Below, piece after piece: positions 43,555 through 52,169 of a stretch of DNA of 64,000 nt. This stretch comes from an uncultured Treponema sp. GTDB taxonomy: Bacteria > Spirochaetota > Spirochaetia > Treponematales > Treponemataceae. Location: positions 433,051 to 497,050 of the forward strand of contig CAMVDX010000001.1 of NCBI GenBank assembly GCA_947166355.1, read 5' to 3'. Under the pieces are notes generated by a model. It saw nothing but the letters and a program-made list of their open reading frames with translations, was not told where the DNA came from and did no database searches. Within the stretch, counting starts at the first letter, position 1. Each line of letters begins with the position of its first letter. Made by a program: the position numbers and the translations under genes.

Positions 43555-43956
43555 ATGAAAGAAGTTTTTGATTTTATAAAAAAATGCGGAACTTACTATC
43601 TTGCGACAGTAGACGAAAATGGACAGCCACGTAACCGTCCATTCGGAACAATCAATCTTTTTGAAGACAGGCTTTACATTCAGACGGGAAAGAGCAAGGA
43701 TGTTTCAAAACAGATTCAGAAAAATCCAAAGGTTGAGCTTTGCTGCTTTGACGGTGCGACAGGCACTTGGCTGCGACTTGCCGGAGAACTCGTTCGCGAT
43801 GACCGCCGCGAGCCAAAGGTTGATATGCTGGAGCACTATCCTGATTTGAAGGCTATGTATTCTCCAGATGATGATAATACTGAAGTGCTTTACTTTAAGA
43901 ATGCGACTGCAACTTTCTCAAGCTTCAGCGCTGCTCCTAAGGTTGTGAAGTTCTAA
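43555..43956 (+). CDS. Pyridoxamine 5'-phosphate oxidase family protein (flavin-binding split barrel)
   Basis: A 133-aa protein with the split-barrel signature: KCGTYYLATVDENGQPRNRP, GTINLFEDRLYIQTGKSKDV, QIQKNPKVELCCFDGATGTW. Such small PPOX-like proteins bind FMN, F420 or haem and act as oxidoreductases of uncertain substrate; true PdxH is longer. It is divergently transcribed from metY and followed by a strong terminator, so it is a single-gene unit. Confidence 0.88.
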   Translation: MKEVFDFIKKCGTYYLATVDENGQPRNRPFGTINLFEDRLYIQTGKSKDVSKQIQKNPKVELCCFDGATGTWLRLAGELVRDDRREPKVDMLEHYPDLKAMYSPDDDNTEVLYFKNATATFSSFSAAPKVVKF

Positions 43957-43971
43957 TCGAATAATAATGTT

Positions 43972-44009
43972 ATCCGGGGCTAACACTAAGACAGCCCCGG
44001 ATTTTTTTT
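43972..44009 (+). terminator. Rho-independent terminator after the PPOX gene
   Basis: ATCCGGGGCT...AGCCCCGGAT followed by TTTTTTTT. It overlaps the last base pairs of the convergent beta-helix gene. Confidence 0.85.
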
Positions 44010-46092
44010 ACAAGACTTTAATTTCGTCTGCAAGTTCAGCAAATGGACCCGGTATAACGTGAGTGCCGCGGTGATTTCCGAAGAAGTCTTCATTAAAGAT
44101 GATTTCTGTGCCGTCGCGGTTTTCAAAACGCTGTTCAGGTTCAAATGCAGAACCGAGCACTTTAGTTGTGGTTACGCCTGTAGTGTATTCACCCAGCAGT
44201 TCTTTCAGATTGCTTGCCAACTTACCGGCTTTAAGACTGATTTTTGCCTTGTTTTTTCCTGCCACTACAAGCTTGTCTTTTTCATGCTTGCAGACTGTAG
44301 CCCCGTTCAGGTAAACGTTTCCGCCAAGCCAGACTGGCAGATGTCCAAAGTGATATTCAGCCAATGGTCCCATATCAGGCTCTCTGTCCATCATAAAGTT
44401 TTTAATCCAGTCTTCGTATGTTGGGAAGATATCGAATGGGGCAGTGCCGACAACCTCGTAGTCTGGAGCTGCAGCAGTCTTTTCTTTATCCTTTACATCA
44501 AATGTCTGAACAAAAATATTATTGTAGATTCTGTCGTCGCCGTGGAGAATTGTCATAAAGCCTGCAACCTCTGTGCGGTGGCGTATGTGATAAGGAGTAT
44601 AGCGCGGCTCTCTCTGGCCGTTTACAATGCTGTCTACGCCGGAATTGATGAGGCTGAAAGAGCCCTGAATCAGGTTATGAACAACGGCAATTCCTTCGCT
44701 TGGAATTGTGATGGAAACCTTGGAAAGCAGGAGATTGTTGTCGATTGTTGTAGGTCCGTGGCCAACTTCAATAAAGACGTCGGTGCTGAACATGGCGCCC
44801 TTGGCTGCCTCGCGGCCTTCCGGTCTTTGATTGTTGTACATAAGATTCTGAGTGATGCGGGCTCCCTGGGCTTCCCAGTCCAGCCATACACCCATAATAC
44901 AGTCGTGAATGTGGTTACGGCGGATTACAACATCAATTGCCGCATGCAGCTTGATGCCGGCTGTTTCGGCACCACCCAGCTGCTGGGAGTTACAGATGTG
45001 GTGAATGTGGCAGTCTTCGATTGTAGAGAAAACTCCGCCCATACGGCCGACAATACCGGTCTGCTCGCAGTGGTGAACGTGACAGCGGCGTACAATGTGT
45101 GAGCCGATATTTTCTTTTGTCCAGCCGTGATACTGGCCTCGGCAAACTGCGTCTCGCTCCATCTGAGTAGGGCTCTTGAGGTGCTTTGTATAAAAGTACA
45201 TGTCGTTTTCTTCATCGCGGTATTTACCGAGAGAGATTCCGCAGCAACGGCTGTTGCAGACTTCCAGGTCTTCGAAAATCCAGCCCTTGCTCCAGTGCGG
45301 GCCGATAAGCCCGTTCTGATAAGCGGCCGGCGGCGCCCAGGTTGTAGCACCATTACAGATTTTAAAGCCGCTTACGGTGATGTAGTTGAGGCCATTCTGA
45401 TCCGGCATAAAGCAGTTGCGGCGAACAAGGATTTCTACGTTTTCTTTGTTAGGGTCGAGTCCCTTAAAGTTGCAGTAGAAAACTGTGTAGCGGCCACGTT
45501 TGATTTCTTTTGCCTGTGCATTTACGATATATTCTGCAGCCTGTACAGGCACTGTTCCGTCATCATTATACTGGAGGGCAGGGGCTTCTCCTTCCTGCTC
45601 GCAGAACCATTTGTATTCAGATTCCTTCTGATTCCAGGCGCAGGGGTCGGCCTTGCCGGCGATACATTCGTCCAGACTTGCTGTTTCATACATCATTCTG
45701 TCATTCAAAACAACGCAGCCAGTGTGTCGAACCGTCGGCGCAAAATACCAGTCGCCGCAAACATAGCTTGTATATGGATTGTAGCCGCCAAAAATTCCGT
45801 TATCTACCTTAGCAGTCCACACGTCGCCCTTGAATTTTTTCCAGCCCTTGAGAACTTCCGAACCTGTGATTACAGCTCCGAGCGGCTTTTCAGATTTATA
45901 AATGATTCGCTGGTCAGCCTCGTCGCCGCAGCCGCCAGCCTTTGGCACTACCTGTTCGCGGTAGATTCCAGGTGCAACAAGAACCTGGTCGCCTGCGCGT
46001 ACAATGGCAGCTGCCTGATTGATTGTCTTAAAAGGGGAAGTCTTGCTTCCGTTTCCGTTAGTTTTTGCTTTTGCGTTTACATAATAAATCAT
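44008..46092 (-). CDS. Right-handed beta-helix enzyme (DUF1565/GH141-like), cytoplasmic
   Basis: A 694-aa protein without a signal peptide. The N-terminus MIYYVNAKAKTNGNGSKTSP then FKTINQAAAIVRAGDQVLVA is the DUF1565 start seen on many carbohydrate-active beta-helices; later repeats include IVRRCHVHHCEQTGIVGRMG, IEDCHIHHICNSQQLGGAET and VIRRNHIHDCIMGVWLDWEA. The arrangement recalls GH141 (fucosidase/xylanase) or PL6-like folds, but the exact activity cannot be read from sequence alone. AGGAG precedes ATG 46092. The SGNH esterase lipoprotein gene lies just upstream in the same direction, so the pair may process an acylated glycan. Confidence 0.8.
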   Translation of the reverse strand: MIYYVNAKAKTNGNGSKTSPFKTINQAAAIVRAGDQVLVAPGIYREQVVPKAGGCGDEADQRIIYKSEKPLGAVITGSEVLKGWKKFKGDVWTAKVDNGIFGGYNPYTSYVCGDWYFAPTVRHTGCVVLNDRMMYETASLDECIAGKADPCAWNQKESEYKWFCEQEGEAPALQYNDDGTVPVQAAEYIVNAQAKEIKRGRYTVFYCNFKGLDPNKENVEILVRRNCFMPDQNGLNYITVSGFKICNGATTWAPPAAYQNGLIGPHWSKGWIFEDLEVCNSRCCGISLGKYRDEENDMYFYTKHLKSPTQMERDAVCRGQYHGWTKENIGSHIVRRCHVHHCEQTGIVGRMGGVFSTIEDCHIHHICNSQQLGGAETAGIKLHAAIDVVIRRNHIHDCIMGVWLDWEAQGARITQNLMYNNQRPEGREAAKGAMFSTDVFIEVGHGPTTIDNNLLLSKVSITIPSEGIAVVHNLIQGSFSLINSGVDSIVNGQREPRYTPYHIRHRTEVAGFMTILHGDDRIYNNIFVQTFDVKDKEKTAAAPDYEVVGTAPFDIFPTYEDWIKNFMMDREPDMGPLAEYHFGHLPVWLGGNVYLNGATVCKHEKDKLVVAGKNKAKISLKAGKLASNLKELLGEYTTGVTTTKVLGSAFEPEQRFENRDGTEIIFNEDFFGNHRGTHVIPGPFAELADEIKVL

Positions 46093-46172
46093 ATGTGACT
46101 CCTGATTAAATTATAAAGCAGAAGTCAGAAAAATATTGAAATTTTATCTACAAGAATAGGAAAAAAATATCT

Positions 46173-47519
46173 CTATTTAGAATAACCGAAGGCGAGAATC
46201 GTAAAGGCTTTTCCTTCTTCCCCTGCTGCCGGTTTGATTTCTACAGTGTGCTTACCGGCCGAGGCTTCATCAATAAGCATTACAATCATGCAGTTATTCC
46301 AGCCGCCTTCTTCGTGACCAGCGTAGGTATTCTGCAACTTGCCGTCTACATAAACCTCGTATTTTCCAAAACTGTCTTTGTTAGCATTTTTATAAATCAT
46401 GATGAGGCTTTTACAGTTAAGTTCCATTTTAAAGGCCTCTGAAGAGCTACCGTCATTTTTCCAGTTTTCCGGAAAGCATTTTCCGCCATGAAGGTAAGCC
46501 TGAATTTCTGTGTCTTTCTGAGTAAAACCGCCTGCATTTATTGAAACATTTTTGTTCTGAGTATCTGAATAAATTGTGGCAAAGTTTTCAAAAGGATTTT
46601 CGTTTTTGTAAGCGGCAGAAATCTCATATGGAGAATCTGTTGCTGAAGCATCAATTTCATCAATAAGATTGATAAGACAGCGGGCCATGTAGGTGTGTCC
46701 GTTTTTTGTTGGATGAACATAATCTGAATAATAAATCTTTGAATCCTTTTCCTGATTTACTCCAGAGCCGGCAAGACCATTGCTTATGCTTACCTGAGGA
46801 AGCTTATAAAAATCAGCTACAGGAGAAATCTGCCCCTGCTGGTTCTGATAGGTTGCGGCAGCATAAAGCATGATTACAGCTGTATTGTTTTCAAGAGCGT
46901 CGCGGACAAGCTTTTCCATGGCTCGTGTTTTCGAGCATTCAAGCCAGTCGTTTACCGCAAACTCAATAATAAGAAGATCCGGATGCCGGCCGGCTGCCTT
47001 TACAACATCTTTCTCGTAGCGGATTAAGCCCATAGGAGAAGGAGTGCCACCGATTCCTGCGGGAATAAATTTTACCTTTGATTTATCGGCGGCATATTTT
47101 TCTATGAACATATCACGGAACTGATATGCGTAACCTTCTGTGTAAACTGCTGGGCCTGCGCCTTCTGTAACTGAGCCTCCGATTGCTGAAATAATAACCT
47201 GGTCACCGGCACGTAATTTTTTGAGCACCTGCTTTATAAGATAATTATTTCCTTTTGTTACAAGACTCTTTTTGATGATTTCTTCATATTTTGAATCAGA
47301 AATTCCGAGTCCGTTTGCAGAAGGCTCTGTATTTGTATCCTGATTCTTCTTTGCTTGCTGAGACTGCATAAATCTCTGTGCGAGTGGATTGGATTCTTCT
47401 GTATTTACTGGCTGATTCATTATGCTCTCCTTTTTTGTACAACTGATTGTTGAAAGTAAAAAAACGAAAAGTGCTCCGATTAATAAAAATCGAGAGCTTT
47501 TAAAGAAAATAATTTTCAT
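46173..47519 (-). CDS. SGNH/GDSL-type esterase lipoprotein
   Basis: Exported esterase of 448 aa. The signal peptide ends in lipobox TISC (Cys27). The SGNH blocks are visible: block I VIISAIGGSVTEGAGPAVYT (nucleophile Ser after GG), Asn block LLIIEFAVNDWLECS, and the final SDYVHPTKNGHTYMA with Asp-x-x-His. A C-terminal beta-rich region of about 130 residues (ELNCKSLIMIYKNANKDSFG, KYEVYVDGKLQNTYAGHEEG) looks like a carbohydrate-binding or CE2-like jelly roll. It likely deacylates polysaccharide at the cell surface. TATAAC lies 7 nt before ATG 47519; no ribosome site is seen. Confidence 0.85.
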   Translation of the reverse strand: MKIIFFKSSRFLLIGALFVFLLSTISCTKKESIMNQPVNTEESNPLAQRFMQSQQAKKNQDTNTEPSANGLGISDSKYEEIIKKSLVTKGNNYLIKQVLKKLRAGDQVIISAIGGSVTEGAGPAVYTEGYAYQFRDMFIEKYAADKSKVKFIPAGIGGTPSPMGLIRYEKDVVKAAGRHPDLLIIEFAVNDWLECSKTRAMEKLVRDALENNTAVIMLYAAATYQNQQGQISPVADFYKLPQVSISNGLAGSGVNQEKDSKIYYSDYVHPTKNGHTYMARCLINLIDEIDASATDSPYEISAAYKNENPFENFATIYSDTQNKNVSINAGGFTQKDTEIQAYLHGGKCFPENWKNDGSSSEAFKMELNCKSLIMIYKNANKDSFGKYEVYVDGKLQNTYAGHEEGGWNNCMIVMLIDEASAGKHTVEIKPAAGEEGKAFTILAFGYSK

Positions 47520-47568
47520 GAAACTAGTTATACAACTTATGAGGATTTGTTTTTATCAGAAAAATTTC

Positions 47569-48615
47569 TTATTCGTGCTGTTTGCCCTGGCCGTGGCGAA
47601 CCTGTTCAAGTCCCCGCTTAAACTGAGGAATGCGGGCGCATGTTACAGTGTTCATGTCGCTGCGGTCGCCGCGCTGTAAAAAGTGGTAAGCGACTCCCGC
47701 AATCATAGCTCCGTTATCTCCGCAAAGCTTGAGCGGCGGGAAGATGCAGTTGAGGTCGGCGCGCTCTGCCAGCATTGCGCGGAGGCGGGAATTTGCAGCG
47801 ACGCCGCCGCCACAGACAACTGTCTTAAGTCCTGTGTCGTCTGCGGCCTTTAGTAATTTTCCAACCAGAGTTTTGATTGCAGTTTCCTGGAAGGCGGCAC
47901 ACATGTTTTCTGTTGAGTGCTCGTAGCCCGGCTGCCAGAATAAATCACACTGGTGAATTACGGCAGTTTTAAGGCCAGAGAAGGAAACATCGTATTTGTG
48001 TTCATTTTCATCAAGCTTTGGAACCGGAAACTTTGCAGCTTTGGGGTCACCCTTTTTAGCAAGATTATCAATGATAACTCCTCCGGGGTAGCCCAGTCCG
48101 TAGAACTTTGCAACCTTATCAAAGGCTTCTCCTACAGAGTCATCAACTGTCGTTCCTAAAATCTCTAAATCATCGAAGCCATTTACCTTACAGATAATTG
48201 AATGGCCTCCGCTTACGAGAAGACCCAGGAACGGGTATTCAACTGGAGTCTGCAGCTGGGCTGCGTAAAGGTGTCCCAGCATATGATTGATTGCGATAAA
48301 AGGTTTGTTAGTTGCCCAGGCAAGAGTTTTTCCAAAGGTAAAGCCAACGAGAAGAGAGCCCATGAGACCCGGTCTGTTAGTTGCGGCTATCGCATCAACA
48401 TCATCCAGAGTCAGGTTTGCTTCTTTGAGGGCCTGGCGCACAACCGGCAAAATCCACTCGGCATGCTTACGGCTTGCAATTTCCGGTACAACGCCCTTGT
48501 AAATTTTGTGGAAAGGAATCTGTGTTGCAACAACGTTACTGAGAATTGTTTTTCCGTCTTCTACGATTGCGCAAGCTGTTTCATCGCAGCTGCTTTCTAT
48601 ACCTAAAACCTTCAT
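47569..48615 (-). CDS. tsaD: tRNA N6-threonylcarbamoyladenosine synthase subunit TsaD
   Basis: Catalyses transfer of the threonylcarbamoyl group to A37 of tRNAs decoding ANN codons, with TsaB and TsaE. 348 aa from ATG 48615 (GGAG 6 nt upstream). It starts MKVLGIESSCDETACAIVED; the metal-binding motif is HMLGH with His111 and His115, the canonical positions; further motifs are GLLVSGGHSIICKVNGFDDL and GGVAANSRLRAML. A REP-like palindrome is wedged between this gene and the upstream deacetylase gene. Confidence 0.97.
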   Translation of the reverse strand: MKVLGIESSCDETACAIVEDGKTILSNVVATQIPFHKIYKGVVPEIASRKHAEWILPVVRQALKEANLTLDDVDAIAATNRPGLMGSLLVGFTFGKTLAWATNKPFIAINHMLGHLYAAQLQTPVEYPFLGLLVSGGHSIICKVNGFDDLEILGTTVDDSVGEAFDKVAKFYGLGYPGGVIIDNLAKKGDPKAAKFPVPKLDENEHKYDVSFSGLKTAVIHQCDLFWQPGYEHSTENMCAAFQETAIKTLVGKLLKAADDTGLKTVVCGGGVAANSRLRAMLAERADLNCIFPPLKLCGDNGAMIAGVAYHFLQRGDRSDMNTVTCARIPQFKRGLEQVRHGQGKQHE

Positions 48616-48628
48616 CGAGTTCTCCATG

Positions 48629-48670
48629 ACGGTGGTTTCGATACACCGCTTCGCGGCACTCAACCACCGT
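48629..48670. repeat. REP-like element D, single unit
   Basis: ACGGTGGTTTCGATACACCG...CACTCAACCACCGT. Its last base forms the first base of the deacetylase stop codon (48670-48672) and its other end is 13 nt from the tsaD start. It is the only single, unpaired copy in the window. Confidence 0.8.
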
Positions 48671-49890
48671 TAGTTCTTTCTGGCTTTGCTCTTACTTACT
48701 ACAGTGAATGTATATCCCTGAGCCTTAAGCTCCGGATAAATCTCCTGCAAAAATGCCGGCAGAAAATCTGCACTCCAGATATGACCTATCATTATAACGC
48801 TTCCATTTTTATTTGCAAGGTCAAGGCCTTTTTTGAGTTCCTTGAGGGCGTTATCTACTGTTTTTTCGTTGTCTAAAAAGATGTTGCGCTCATAGTAAGA
48901 ATAACCGAGTTCGCGCGCAACATACGGAACCTTCGTTTCAACATTTGTGCGGCTGTCGAGGAAGTAAATACCTTCCTGCGAACAGAACTGCAAAACTGTC
49001 GCCATTTTCTCTGCATCGGCTGTAATACTCGAGCCCTCATGATTATTCATTCCTGTAACCGGACCTATTTCTGTGATATTCTGGAACAACAGTGAAATAA
49101 TCTGGTTATCAGTCATTTCAGGTTTTATTGCACCTGGTCCCGGATTCACGCTTGCGTTTACAGACTGCATCGGCTGATGAAGAATGACTTCATTTCCAGA
49201 AGCGCGCACCTGTGCTGCAGTTTCTTTTGAATGTGCAATCTGAGGAAGGACTGCAACCGTTATAGGGAAGGGCAGTTTGAGGAAAGGCGCAAGATGTGAA
49301 AGATTCTGTCCTCCGTCATCAAAAACAAAAATGAGCTGGGCTCCGTTTTTTGCAGCTGGAAAATTGTATTTTGATTTTGGTACGGGTTTCGAAGGAGGCG
49401 GAAGTTGAACCGGGCTTTCCTTTACAGGTTCCGTTTTTTCGATATTTGTCGTTTTTTCAGATTTTTCAATCTTTTCCTGATTAGCAGAACCGGATTTTTT
49501 TTCTTCCTTAACCTGTGGTGTTTCGACCTTTTTGGGAGCGGCCTGTTCAGGTTCTTGTTTTTTTACCGATTCTTTTTTTTGAGTTTCAGTGTTCTTTTTT
49601 TGATTTTCATTAGTTTCTATTTTAATATCAGTTTTTTCGTTTTGATTTTCAGTTTTTTCTTCCTGATAACGCTCAGTCATAGCCTGTGTAACTTTTGTAT
49701 CAGGTGTTTTGAGCGTTGTAAAAAGCAGCAGGCCCATGCAGAGTGTAATAATCACACAGCAGAAAATGATAACCTTATAGGCCGGAATATAAACCTTAGG
49801 CTTTTTTGTTGTGCGGCGGGTAGTGCGTTTTGCTGTGCTTTTTCCTGATTTTTTTGCAGCCGTTTTTCTGACTGTCTTTTTCTGAGGCAT
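48670..49890 (-). CDS. Divergent polysaccharide deacetylase family protein (DUF610/YibQ-like), membrane-anchored
   Basis: A 406-aa protein. A Lys/Arg/Thr-rich cytoplasmic tail (KKTVRKTAAKKSGKSTAKRT) precedes one transmembrane helix at about 34-57. A Lys/Glu/Gln-rich linker spans residues about 70-180. The C-terminal domain starts AQLIFVFDDGGQNLSHLAPF and includes VILHQPMQSVNASVNPGPGA, MNNHEGSSIT and IYFLDSRTNVET, matching the DUF610 branch of NodB-like deacetylases found in the envelope. It probably works on peptidoglycan or another periplasmic glycan. No ribosome site: CTGACA-17-TATTAT ends 6 nt before the ATG. Confidence 0.88.
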   Translation of the reverse strand: MPQKKTVRKTAAKKSGKSTAKRTTRRTTKKPKVYIPAYKVIIFCCVIITLCMGLLLFTTLKTPDTKVTQAMTERYQEEKTENQNEKTDIKIETNENQKKNTETQKKESVKKQEPEQAAPKKVETPQVKEEKKSGSANQEKIEKSEKTTNIEKTEPVKESPVQLPPPSKPVPKSKYNFPAAKNGAQLIFVFDDGGQNLSHLAPFLKLPFPITVAVLPQIAHSKETAAQVRASGNEVILHQPMQSVNASVNPGPGAIKPEMTDNQIISLLFQNITEIGPVTGMNNHEGSSITADAEKMATVLQFCSQEGIYFLDSRTNVETKVPYVARELGYSYYERNIFLDNEKTVDNALKELKKGLDLANKNGSVIMIGHIWSADFLPAFLQEIYPELKAQGYTFTVVSKSKARKN

Positions 49891-49896
49891 AGGATG

Positions 49897-49925
49897 ATAA
49901 TATCATTTTGATGATTTTTTGTCAG
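49897..49925 (-). promoter_or_regulatory. Promoter of the divergent deacetylase gene, leaderless geometry
   Basis: CTGACA (49920-49925), 17-bp spacer, TATTAT (49897-49902); 6 nt then ATG 49890. Confidence 0.62.
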
Positions 49926-49954
49926 TTATCATCAGTTTTAAACATTTACTGTTA

Positions 49955-50881
49955 TCAACTGATAGATTGCTCTGATAAGTCTGCATCAAAATTGATTTCC
50001 GATTTCATTGGAATTGGTGCCTGTTCTTTTTTGGGCTGATAATTTTTATACGAAGTCAGCAGAAGAGAAGAGCAGTTTTCATATAGAATTTCATACATCT
50101 TTTGAATCAGAAGCTTGTTGAGGGCATTGTCCAGTCCTATTTTTCCACCGTTATTAAAAAAGGCAAAAACATAAAGAGTTCCTTCTTCAAGCTTTCGTTT
50201 TGTGAACAAAATTGCATTTGCTATAAAACGCATTCCCTTTATTATAAAAGAAAGATTCAGAAGCTTTTCTGCCTGTTGAAGAGGAGTTTCAATATCATCT
50301 TTTATAGTCAGAGAAAAATGGCTGAGACTGATATCATTTATTGGAAGATAAATTGCCTTTCCAGTTTTGTCTTCATAATTGATGTAGCAGTTATTGTTAT
50401 GACAGATGGCGCGGACTGTTTTACGTCTTCCCATTGCCTGATTTGCATAAAGCACTTTTTCTATCAGCACAAAATTGCGGTACTTCTGGAACTCTAGCTG
50501 AACACAGCCGCCTTTTATGCACAAATCATAAAGATAGAACTTTTCAATCATATTTTTTTCAGCAAGAGTTTTTCGTTTTTCATACATAATACCAATGCAG
50601 GCATTTGGAAAATTTTGTGAAAGCTTTGCAATAAAATGAGGCCAGTCTGTTCCTTCGTTTTCTATGTGATGGTCAATATTAAAGAAGATAATGGAATCAG
50701 AAAAGAGTGAAAGAATTGTGTCGACTTTGGTAGTGATTGAATTATTCAAATCATTTTTTATAAAGTAACACTCGTAATCTTTTGCAAGATATTCCTCCAG
50801 AAAATCTGGAGATAAAAGAAGTTCATCGGGAGCAATAAAAAAAGTCTTCCGGCCTTTTACAATTTCATTAGCTGAGTCCAT
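49955..50881 (-). CDS. Putative PilZ-domain protein
   Basis: A 308-aa soluble protein. Residues about 1-120 have an alternating alpha/beta look (KTFFIAPDELLLSPDFLEEY, IIFFNIDHHIENEGTD) reminiscent of a receiver-like fold without a clear phosphoacceptor set. From about residue 150 the pattern RRKTVR, then YLPINDISLSHFSLTI, resembles a PilZ c-di-GMP domain (RxxxR ... D/NxSxxG), although the final Gly is missing, so binding may be lost or altered. Ribosome site AAGGAAAATC upstream of ATG 50881. It is separated from its neighbours; a c-di-GMP hydrolase gene exists at 61892. Low certainty on function. Confidence 0.55.
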   Translation of the reverse strand: MDSANEIVKGRKTFFIAPDELLLSPDFLEEYLAKDYECYFIKNDLNNSITTKVDTILSLFSDSIIFFNIDHHIENEGTDWPHFIAKLSQNFPNACIGIMYEKRKTLAEKNMIEKFYLYDLCIKGGCVQLEFQKYRNFVLIEKVLYANQAMGRRKTVRAICHNNNCYINYEDKTGKAIYLPINDISLSHFSLTIKDDIETPLQQAEKLLNLSFIIKGMRFIANAILFTKRKLEEGTLYVFAFFNNGGKIGLDNALNKLLIQKMYEILYENCSSLLLTSYKNYQPKKEQAPIPMKSEINFDADLSEQSIS

Positions 50882-50995
50882 CGTGGATTTTCCTTTTTAA
50901 ATAAATATTTATTATTTACTGTGTTTTAATTGTAACATAGAATTTCAGAAAATAAAATTTTTTTCTTTAAATATGGAGAATAGTGAACAGAGCTG

Positions 50996-51165
50996 CCGAA
51001 TTATAAAACAAATATGTGAAAACATGGCTTCCGGTCGCGGCTTCGTGGTACAAAACCGCGCAATAATGCGCTACACGCTTTTTGTGGTATAGAAACTATT
51101 ACACCTGCCGCTTCCGCGGCAGCCACAAAAAGAGTGTTTTTGTACCACGCCCCGCTCCCTCGCGC
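50996..51165. repeat. R6 large palindromic element
   Basis: CATGGCTTCCGGTCGCGGCT precedes CGTGGTACAAAA...TTTTGTACCACG (perfect 12-bp outer arms) and ACACGCTTTTTGTGG / CCACAAAAAGAGTGT (inner arms). The left 53 bp recur at the window end (63948-64000) with three mismatches. Part of the 490-bp gap 50882-51371, which also contains an R4-type hairpin at about 51285-51355; no ORF is convincing there. Confidence 0.75.
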
Positions 51166-51371
51166 CAAGATTACATAAATCTTTTAGAATTTCGGAAGAT
51201 CGGGACTTCTCCCTCTTCCTTGATATATTTTAATAAATAAGGTATTTTACTTACTATAATAAAATACACGAAGTATCTGTCATGCTGACCCTGAAAAGTT
51301 CAGGGTTCAGCATCTTTCTTACAGATCCCTAAATAGATTCGGGATGACGGAGACTCACGAGGAAGAAAAAA

Positions 51372-51971
51372 ATGATTATTACCTGTCTTGACCTTGAAGG
51401 CGTTCTGGTGCCTGAGATTTGGATTGCATTTGCTGATACTGTTGGAATTCCTGAATTGCGTCGTACTACACGCGATGAACCGGATTATGACAAGCTGATG
51501 AAATATCGCATTGCGATTCTCAAGGAACATGGGCTTGGACTTCGCGAGATTCAGGATACAATCAAAAAAATAGACCCGCTTCCGGGGGCAAAAAACTTCC
51601 TCGATGAATTGCGTTCCTGCTGCCAGACTATTATTTTGAGCGACACTTTCAGCCAGTTCGCGGCTCCACTTATGGAAAAGCTTGGACAGCCTACTATTTT
51701 CTGTAATGAGCTGATTGTTTCTGATTCTGGTGAAATTACCGGCTATAAGATGCGCTGTGAAAAGAGTAAGCTCACAACCGTAAAGGCATTGCAGTCTATT
51801 GGTTTTGAAACTATTGCTTCAGGCGACAGCTTTAATGATCTTGGTATGATTCAGGCTTCAAAAGCGGGCTTCCTGTTCCGTTCAACTGAAAAGATTATCA
51901 AGGAATATCCGCAGTATCCGGCCTTTACAGAGTACTCGGAACTGCTTGACGCAATCAAAAAATACTTGTAA
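51372..51971 (+). CDS. thrH: Bifunctional phosphoserine phosphatase/homoserine phosphotransferase (ThrH-like)
   Basis: HAD-superfamily phosphatase of 199 aa. Motif I is ITCLDLEGVLVPEIWIAFAD (DLEG, the ThrH form of DxDx), motif II is TIILSDTF, and motif III/IV is IASGDSFNDLGM with an upstream Lys (CEKSKLTTVKAL). The conserved ending region GFLFRSTEKIIKEYPQYPAF is characteristic of ThrH. Family members remove phosphate from phosphoserine and can move it to homoserine. GAGGAAGAAAAAA precedes ATG 51372. It is probably monocistronic, with R4 palindromes on both sides. Confidence 0.93.
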   Translation: MIITCLDLEGVLVPEIWIAFADTVGIPELRRTTRDEPDYDKLMKYRIAILKEHGLGLREIQDTIKKIDPLPGAKNFLDELRSCCQTIILSDTFSQFAAPLMEKLGQPTIFCNELIVSDSGEITGYKMRCEKSKLTTVKALQSIGFETIASGDSFNDLGMIQASKAGFLFRSTEKIIKEYPQYPAFTEYSELLDAIKKYL

Positions 51972-51989
51972 AGTCTTTTCAGTTTGAAC

Positions 51990-52062
51990 TGTGAGGCGTC
52001 ATCCCGAACTTGTTTCGGGATCTCTTAAATAGATGCTGAAACAAGTTCAGCATGACATTTTG
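51990..52062. repeat. R4 palindromes
   Basis: GTCATCCCGAACTTGTTTCG followed by GGATC, then GATGCTGAAACAAGTTCAGC followed by ATGACAT, between thrH and the thiamine riboswitch. One may end thrH transcription, though T-runs are short. Confidence 0.65.
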
Positions 52063-52073
52063 TCTAATCAACA

Positions 52074-52166
52074 AATGCCAGGGGTGGCGGAAAATTATGA
52101 GACGTCGTCTCAATCCGCCTGAGATTATACCCTTAGAACCTGATCCGGATAATACCGGCGGAGGTA
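52074..52166 (+). promoter_or_regulatory. TPP (THI-box) riboswitch upstream of thiB
   Basis: Conserved aptamer blocks appear in order: GGGGTGGCGG, CTGAGATTATACCC, AGAACCTGATCCGGATAATA, CCGGCGGAGGTAGG. Binding of thiamine pyrophosphate normally lowers expression. The only ribosome site for thiB (GGAGG at 52160-52164) lies inside the 3' part of the aptamer, 5 nt before the ATG, and no terminator follows, so control is probably translational by direct sequestration. Confidence 0.93.
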
Positions 52167-52169
52167 GGT

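Noticed and set aside
44059..46098. Two long plus-strand frames (347 and 323 codons)
   Set aside because: Both are opposite the beta-helix gene, which has a ribosome site and family motifs; they show no recognisable domains.
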